This document shows, piece by piece, positions 59,999 through 64,000 of a DNA stretch of 64,000 nucleotides. Origin of the DNA: Entamoeba invadens IP1 (Eukaryota > Evosea > Mastigamoebida > Endamoebidae). Position numbers and translations under genes: made by a program. Location of the stretch: NCBI RefSeq assembly GCF_000330505.1, contig NW_004440440.1:14434-78433 (forward strand). Reading direction: 5' to 3'. Every line of letters begins with the position of its first letter. Position 1 is the stretch's first letter. Below the pieces are notes generated by a model. That model saw only the letters and a program-made list of their open reading frames with translations, was not told the origin of the DNA and ran no database searches.

Positions 59999-61990
59999 AT
60001 GGAAATCGATTCCGAATTCATAACGTTCTCCAATGTCGTTCAGAATTACATCAACACACTTGCTGACACTTCAAACACCATCAAAGAGACTTTGTCAAAG
60101 TGTCAAGATGAAATAAATTCTCTCCAGCAAACGCAAAAAAATCCAAAACCCCTTCGAACGTTGAGAGAGAGTTTTTTCACTGACACCGATGGAAATCGTC
60201 CAACTTTCTTTTCCAAAGAAAACACAGATACACGTCTAAGAAAGATTTCGTGGAACGACGCCGACAAACAGAACTTACAGGAAGTCTCGAAGACAATGGG
60301 CACTCTTGCTTTAAATAAGTGTCTTCTTCAAATCGCCCAAGACCTCGGATTCACTCAACAGACACTTCTTTTACAGAAAATCGAGACCGAGAAACAGAGA
60401 CTCCTCGTTGTTGCAAACAAACAAATCCAAGAAGACGCCCTGGAAGCCCAAAAAGTCCTTCAAACAGACAATCTTTTTGATCAAGTCTTTTCCAACGTCC
60501 CTCGCAATTATAAAAAAACTGACATCATCACACAACCACCTCCCCCACCAACCGACCACCCCCCTCTCGTTTTCAAAATTCCAATGTCATCAAAAGTCGA
60601 GAAAGTTGTGAATCTCGACGACCAGCATACTGAGAGTGATGATGCCGAAGTCCAACAAACTACTTTGAATGAAGTACTTCCCGAATCAGTAACAATAGAA
60701 ACATCTCCAATGATGAAAGAAATTATTGCACGATATCGTGCTTTGTATAACTTTGACGAAAACTTTGACACAGAGACAATAAAGGCGTTTGAAGACAAGA
60801 CACGTGAAGAGTGGGTCCTTAACATGACTACGCTCAATAAGTTCAAGTATTTGTTGAGCATCGACGAGTACATCGGCGTGTTACAACACTTCAAAGACGC
60901 GTTGGTGCTGTTCAAAGAAATGTTATATAACGAGAAAAGGCAGGTGACGCAGTTCGGCGATGGGTACTGGCGGATCGCAGCAAGGGAGGTCCGCCACAAC
61001 CCGACTGACTGTAAATACCAGTTCCAGTTCTTTGATTCGCAGCGAAGAGATCTTGAGAAGTTGAATGGATTAAAAGAGGGAATCGATGACTTTATTGCGC
61101 GAATCGACAGAACGAAAAATCTCGAGATTGACAGAGTGAGTGAGACGGAAGGAACGAAAGAACATTTAAACGATGAAAAGAGAGAAAGTTTTGAAATAGT
61201 TGAAATAGACAACTTGGCAAAAATAGGTGGCGACGCAAAAGAATTCTGTGAGAAAGCGGGGATATCGTTCGGACCGTTTATACAGACATTACAGAAGAAA
61301 AGGATGGCAAGAATAAGACATGACGAATTCAGTAAAGAAGAAGACAAAAAGATACTGGAAGCTGTCGAGAAATATGGGCGGGGAGACTGGGTGTCTGTTA
61401 GTATGGAAGTTGGAGGTAGAGACCCACAACAATGTCTCCATAGGTATGAGAAGTCGCTTAAAAGTGTCAAGAAGGGAAGGTGGAGCAAAGACGAGAAAAT
61501 CCGCGCCGTTGTATGTAACAGGCTCTTTCCCCAACAGTGGAGCAGGATCACGAACTTCTTCCCTGACCGCGTCGATACCCAGGTCAGAGACTTTTTGTGC
61601 AACTCTTCGCGGGTTGGATTTAAAACGAGAGTTCCGTGGACAAAAGAAGAAGACGAGACGTTCATCAAGTTTCTGTTTGACCCCGAATTTTTGGACGCGC
61701 GTCGAAGCGTACCAAAATGGTCCAAAATTGAGAAGGAGATGGTGGGAAGAACGGATTGCCAACTGAGAAAAAGGTACCAACTTTGGGTTAAAGAATGCAA
61801 AAATTGTCAGATGGAGGTCACCCAAAACAACCTCATTATAATCGCCGCAAAATCAAGAACGGAGATGAAAAAAGGGAGAAAGAAAGGAAGTATTAATGTA
61901 AAGAAACTGACCACAACAAAGAGACAACAAGACGTCCAAGCTGTTCAGCCACAACTTCCTGCCAATGGTTCGCCCATGGAAGAATGTTAA
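59999..61990 (+). CDS. Multi-Myb (SNAPC4-like) DNA-binding protein
   Basis: 663 residues from the first ATG at 59999. At least three Myb-type helix repeats occur between about residues 440 and 610: DEFSKEEDKKILEAVEKYG with GDWVSVSMEVGGRDPQQCLHRY, KKGRWSKDEKIRAVVCNRLF, and VPWTKEEDETFIKFLFDPEF with a GRTDCQLRKRY helix. The N-terminal 400 residues are helical and unassigned, with proline-rich TQPPPPPTDHPP near 182-194. The repeat series fits SNAPC4 (SNAP190), the DNA-binding subunit of the snRNA gene activator, but ordinary Myb factors are possible. The C-terminal 60 residues are basic. Confidence 0.75.
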   Translation: MEIDSEFITFSNVVQNYINTLADTSNTIKETLSKCQDEINSLQQTQKNPKPLRTLRESFFTDTDGNRPTFFSKENTDTRLRKISWNDADKQNLQEVSKTMGTLALNKCLLQIAQDLGFTQQTLLLQKIETEKQRLLVVANKQIQEDALEAQKVLQTDNLFDQVFSNVPRNYKKTDIITQPPPPPTDHPPLVFKIPMSSKVEKVVNLDDQHTESDDAEVQQTTLNEVLPESVTIETSPMMKEIIARYRALYNFDENFDTETIKAFEDKTREEWVLNMTTLNKFKYLLSIDEYIGVLQHFKDALVLFKEMLYNEKRQVTQFGDGYWRIAAREVRHNPTDCKYQFQFFDSQRRDLEKLNGLKEGIDDFIARIDRTKNLEIDRVSETEGTKEHLNDEKRESFEIVEIDNLAKIGGDAKEFCEKAGISFGPFIQTLQKKRMARIRHDEFSKEEDKKILEAVEKYGRGDWVSVSMEVGGRDPQQCLHRYEKSLKSVKKGRWSKDEKIRAVVCNRLFPQQWSRITNFFPDRVDTQVRDFLCNSSRVGFKTRVPWTKEEDETFIKFLFDPEFLDARRSVPKWSKIEKEMVGRTDCQLRKRYQLWVKECKNCQMEVTQNNLIIIAAKSRTEMKKGRKKGSINVKKLTTTKRQQDVQAVQPQLPANGSPMEEC

Positions 61991-62242
61991 TTTTTAATTG
62001 TGTTTTTTATTATTTATTTAATTATAATCAATTAATTTTATTTGTATTAACAGAATTAATATAATTAATTAATAATAAATTATATTTGTATTGTAAACTA
62101 TTATATTTTAATATATATTAATAATAATATTACTATTATAAAAAATTTAAAAAAAAGAAAATCTTATGTTGTCAAAGTGTTGCTTTTAGAAATAAGATGG
62201 AACGAAACAAAATTTGAGGAAGGAAAACGAAGATAATTCAGA

Positions 62243-62780
62243 ATGGAAAAGGCACAACAAAAAGCAGAAATTATGAAAACCAAGAAGGCTGAGAAAAAAA
62301 GCAGCGAGAAGTCCGACGGGAGCAATCCTTTAGTGAAGTCAAAGAGTGAGCCCCAGATGCGAGCTGTCGTTCAACCAAATCCACTCCAACCTTTGTCAAG
62401 AAACAGGCCGTTCAGCATGACTGCTCTGGTTACTCCAAAAGACTTGAGTCAGAACGACAAGAGAGTCATTACTGAATTGTATTACATCGTTTGTTTTTCT
62501 TTTCCATTGCTATCGATGTCAAGACGAAAAAGAGGCAAAGTGACAAAAATAAAATGACATAAAGGATGCAAAGAGAAATTATCTTGTTCTGAAAAGTGAG
62601 GTGGAGCATCTGAAACGCAAAAAGAAAGTGCTTGACAAAGAAATTGACCCAACGTACTTTGCTGAGAAGGAGCGCATCAACAATGCGCTCTATAACAAGA
62701 TACGCGAACGTGACAGTATGAAAGTGGAGTTCAAGTTGAAAAAGAAAGAAAAGAAGAACGGACGTGTGCGGATTTTGTAA
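62243..62780 (+). CDS. Small basic coiled-coil protein (two exons)
   Basis: Exons 62243-62488 and 62565-62780 give 153 residues, reading TELYYIDAKRNYLVLKSEVE over the joint. The donor is GTTTGT directly after an ATC codon, the acceptor AAAG|GAT; the only in-frame AG. Exon 2 is a basic coiled coil of heptads (EHLKRKKKVLDKEIDPTYF, then KKKEKKNGRVRIL). The N-terminal half is Ser, Pro and Lys-rich. No known family. The function is unknown. Confidence 0.7.
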
Positions 62781-62825
62781 TTCACTTGTTCACAAGTTAA
62801 GAACCAAACACCACATTGGCTTTAT

Positions 62826-63527
62826 TTATTGAGACAGTTTAATCTTGTCTTTCAGTGTGTTCCATGGTTTACTTTCTGGGTTGTGAGTTTTCTTCCACTC
62901 TGGGTACTTCTCGCACGCAGCAACCAACTTCTTCATGAGCGAAAGTCCTTGTGACGATATGAGTGAGTTCATTACCCAAGAAGGAACCCACCCTCCAAAT
63001 GCATTGTAAGTGTAATAGTAAAAGATGCCCTCACCCTTATCATTTTTTTTGACCATATAACCGCTCATCTCACATTGTGCTCTGACATAGTCCGAGGTGG
63101 CTGGGCAGTCGGGCAACTCTATTGATTTGTTCATGATGATAAATTCGTCTTTATCGTCGGACATCCACAAGCTTTTGTAGTAGACGTAGTCTCTATTAGC
63201 CACCATTGGGAGTGTTGTGAAGTAGTGAATGATTTGGTTTGAGTCATCAATTTGCCTTAGTTTTTCTCTTTTAAGCAGGAGGGAGTCCCACTGGTCTCTG
63301 AATTCCTCGTCATTCAAAAAGTCAAATATTTGTGTTGTAGGGTAATTCACAAACAAGTCTGTCACGGCCTTCATACAGAAATACCCACTTTTAACCTCAA
63401 CACCTTGATAACACACAGTGTTGTTTTCTCGGGTGTACTCTTTCCAGTTATTGCTTTCCACACAGATTTTCCTGAATGTCTCAAACTCCTCTTTTGTTAT
63501 AGGGGATTCCTTTTGTGAGTCGCTCAT
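62826..63527 (-). CDS. START-domain lipid-binding protein
   Basis: 233 residues that are entirely a StAR-related lipid-transfer (START) domain: FRKICVESNNWKEYTRENN, AVTDLFVNYPTTQIFDFLND, DQWDSLLLKREKL, TTLPMVANRDYVYYKSLWM, MSGYMVKKNDKGEG, a YTYNAFGGWVPSWVMN helix approach, and a C-terminal helix LMKKLVAACEKYPEWKK. The family binds phospholipids, ceramide or sterols in a deep pocket. The ligand is not predictable. Intronless. Confidence 0.9.
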   Translation of the reverse strand: MSDSQKESPITKEEFETFRKICVESNNWKEYTRENNTVCYQGVEVKSGYFCMKAVTDLFVNYPTTQIFDFLNDEEFRDQWDSLLLKREKLRQIDDSNQIIHYFTTLPMVANRDYVYYKSLWMSDDKDEFIIMNKSIELPDCPATSDYVRAQCEMSGYMVKKNDKGEGIFYYYTYNAFGGWVPSWVMNSLISSQGLSLMKKLVAACEKYPEWKKTHNPESKPWNTLKDKIKLSQ

Positions 63528-63773
63528 GTTTTTTAAGTTCTGTTTTCATTCCTCTCTTTTTATTTGATCATAAAAAGACAAAGTGATGCTTCAACTGGGT
63601 AAGAGTAAAGACAAATCGTATTTAAATAGAACATTTAATTATAAATATAGAATTTGTTATTTCAATGGACTATTTCAAAGACACTTTCATTACTCAACCC
63701 AATTGGTTAAAAAAGATCGTGTGGAGGTAACAAGAAAACACAAAGCAAGTACAAATCAATATATAATATGAAC

Positions 63774-64000
63774 TCACCACGATAACAATATAACAAACAC
63801 AAAGATAGTAAGCATCTGAATGTCCAAAGCGCTTGAAGGCACTCTATTTTTAATACACTTTCCTACCCCATTACAACTGTATCCAACATCACAAACTCCA
63901 CAGTCTAAGAAGCACCCAATATACTGTGTATTCTCCCCGCCGTATTTCTTTAAATAATCAGTAGGGTCACACTCATAACCAAAGCACCTATTTTTCTGGA
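63774..64000 (-). CDS. 3' end of a cysteine-rich surface protein gene (partial)
   Basis: The last 75 codons of a gene entering from beyond the window, read on the minus strand and ending in TGA at 63774-63776. They show repeated cysteines (KNRCFGYECDPTDY, IGCFLDCGVCDVGYSCNG, GKCIKN) and end in a hydrophobic stretch (MLTIFVFVILLSW) with no basic tail after it. That is the layout of a GPI-anchor signal, or of a membrane-anchored cysteine-rich Entamoeba surface protein. The 5' part is missing and the overall family cannot be assigned. Confidence 0.8.
   Translation of the reverse strand, partial: QKNRCFGYECDPTDYLKKYGGENTQYIGCFLDCGVCDVGYSCNGVGKCIKNRVPSSALDIQMLTIFVFVILLSW

Noticed and set aside
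60508..61800. 430-codon antisense open frame opposite the Myb gene
   Set aside because: It is a Ser/Leu-rich shadow produced by the codon use of the plus-strand gene, whose Myb repeats are clearly real.
63583..63771. 62-codon plus-strand frame
   Set aside because: Lies in the spacer and leader of the START gene; composition is not coding-like.

Overview
The window is AT-rich nuclear DNA from a unicellular eukaryote, almost certainly an Entamoeba. The evidence is densely packed genes on both strands, short 5' leaders, introns of about 43-170 bases with GTTTGT donors, Entamoeba-type protein families (BspA-like LRR proteins, CBM20-like proteins, TLDc proteins, CH-RhoGEF fusions, Rabs ending in CC) and no rRNA or tRNA genes. 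Third codon positions are more GC-balanced than I would expect for E. histolytica, and there are DNA-transposon remnants. Both fit E. invadens or a relative best, but this is an inference. Two 100-N gaps (14868-14967, 50613-50712) are scaffold joins.

Layout. 0-10 kb: importin alpha-like protein, a divergent actin-related protein, glycyl-tRNA synthetase, a CBM20-like protein, UFD1 (three exons) and MRE11. 10-20 kb: a PX-domain protein, a very large unassigned protein broken by a gap, the OST48/WBP1 subunit of oligosaccharyltransferase, and the first member of an unnamed paralogous family. 20-32 kb: a 2.1 kb AT-rich spacer, a DENN/AVL9-like protein, a 59-residue NAP-helix-like microprotein, a type I membrane protein with a YxxPhi tail, a PAP2 lipid phosphatase, two unassigned nuclear/coiled-coil type proteins, an LRR protein, an RNase H2 subunit B candidate and a pseudokinase-kinase fusion. 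33-45 kb: LMW-PTP, a TLDc protein, the other two members of the unnamed family on either side of a CH-RhoGEF, a MITE, an RRM protein and the proteasome lid subunit RPN5. 45-55 kb: two intron-containing Rabs, GPC1-type acyltransferase, a DYRK-like kinase, a compositionally odd gap-edge fragment, a secreted polyacidic protein, CPSF73 and ATG8. 55-64 kb: a 3 kb inverted-repeat element, SFT2, a multi-Myb protein, a coiled-coil protein, a START protein and the 3' end of a cysteine-rich surface protein.

Many genes belong to vesicle traffic and membranes (two Rabs, DENN, SFT2, ATG8, PX, PAP2, GPC1, START, YxxPhi receptor). Others serve nucleic-acid or protein quality control (MRE11, RNase H2B, CPSF73, UFD1, RPN5, OST48). 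They are housekeeping neighbours rather than an operon.

The most unusual features are: the 55860-58887 element, flanked by a perfect 39-bp direct repeat flush with its ends; repeated use of AAG as the intron acceptor, fixed in three genes by invariant protein motifs; the three-member unnamed family; and a recurring sense-oriented ATAACATTTT motif upstream of four genes.
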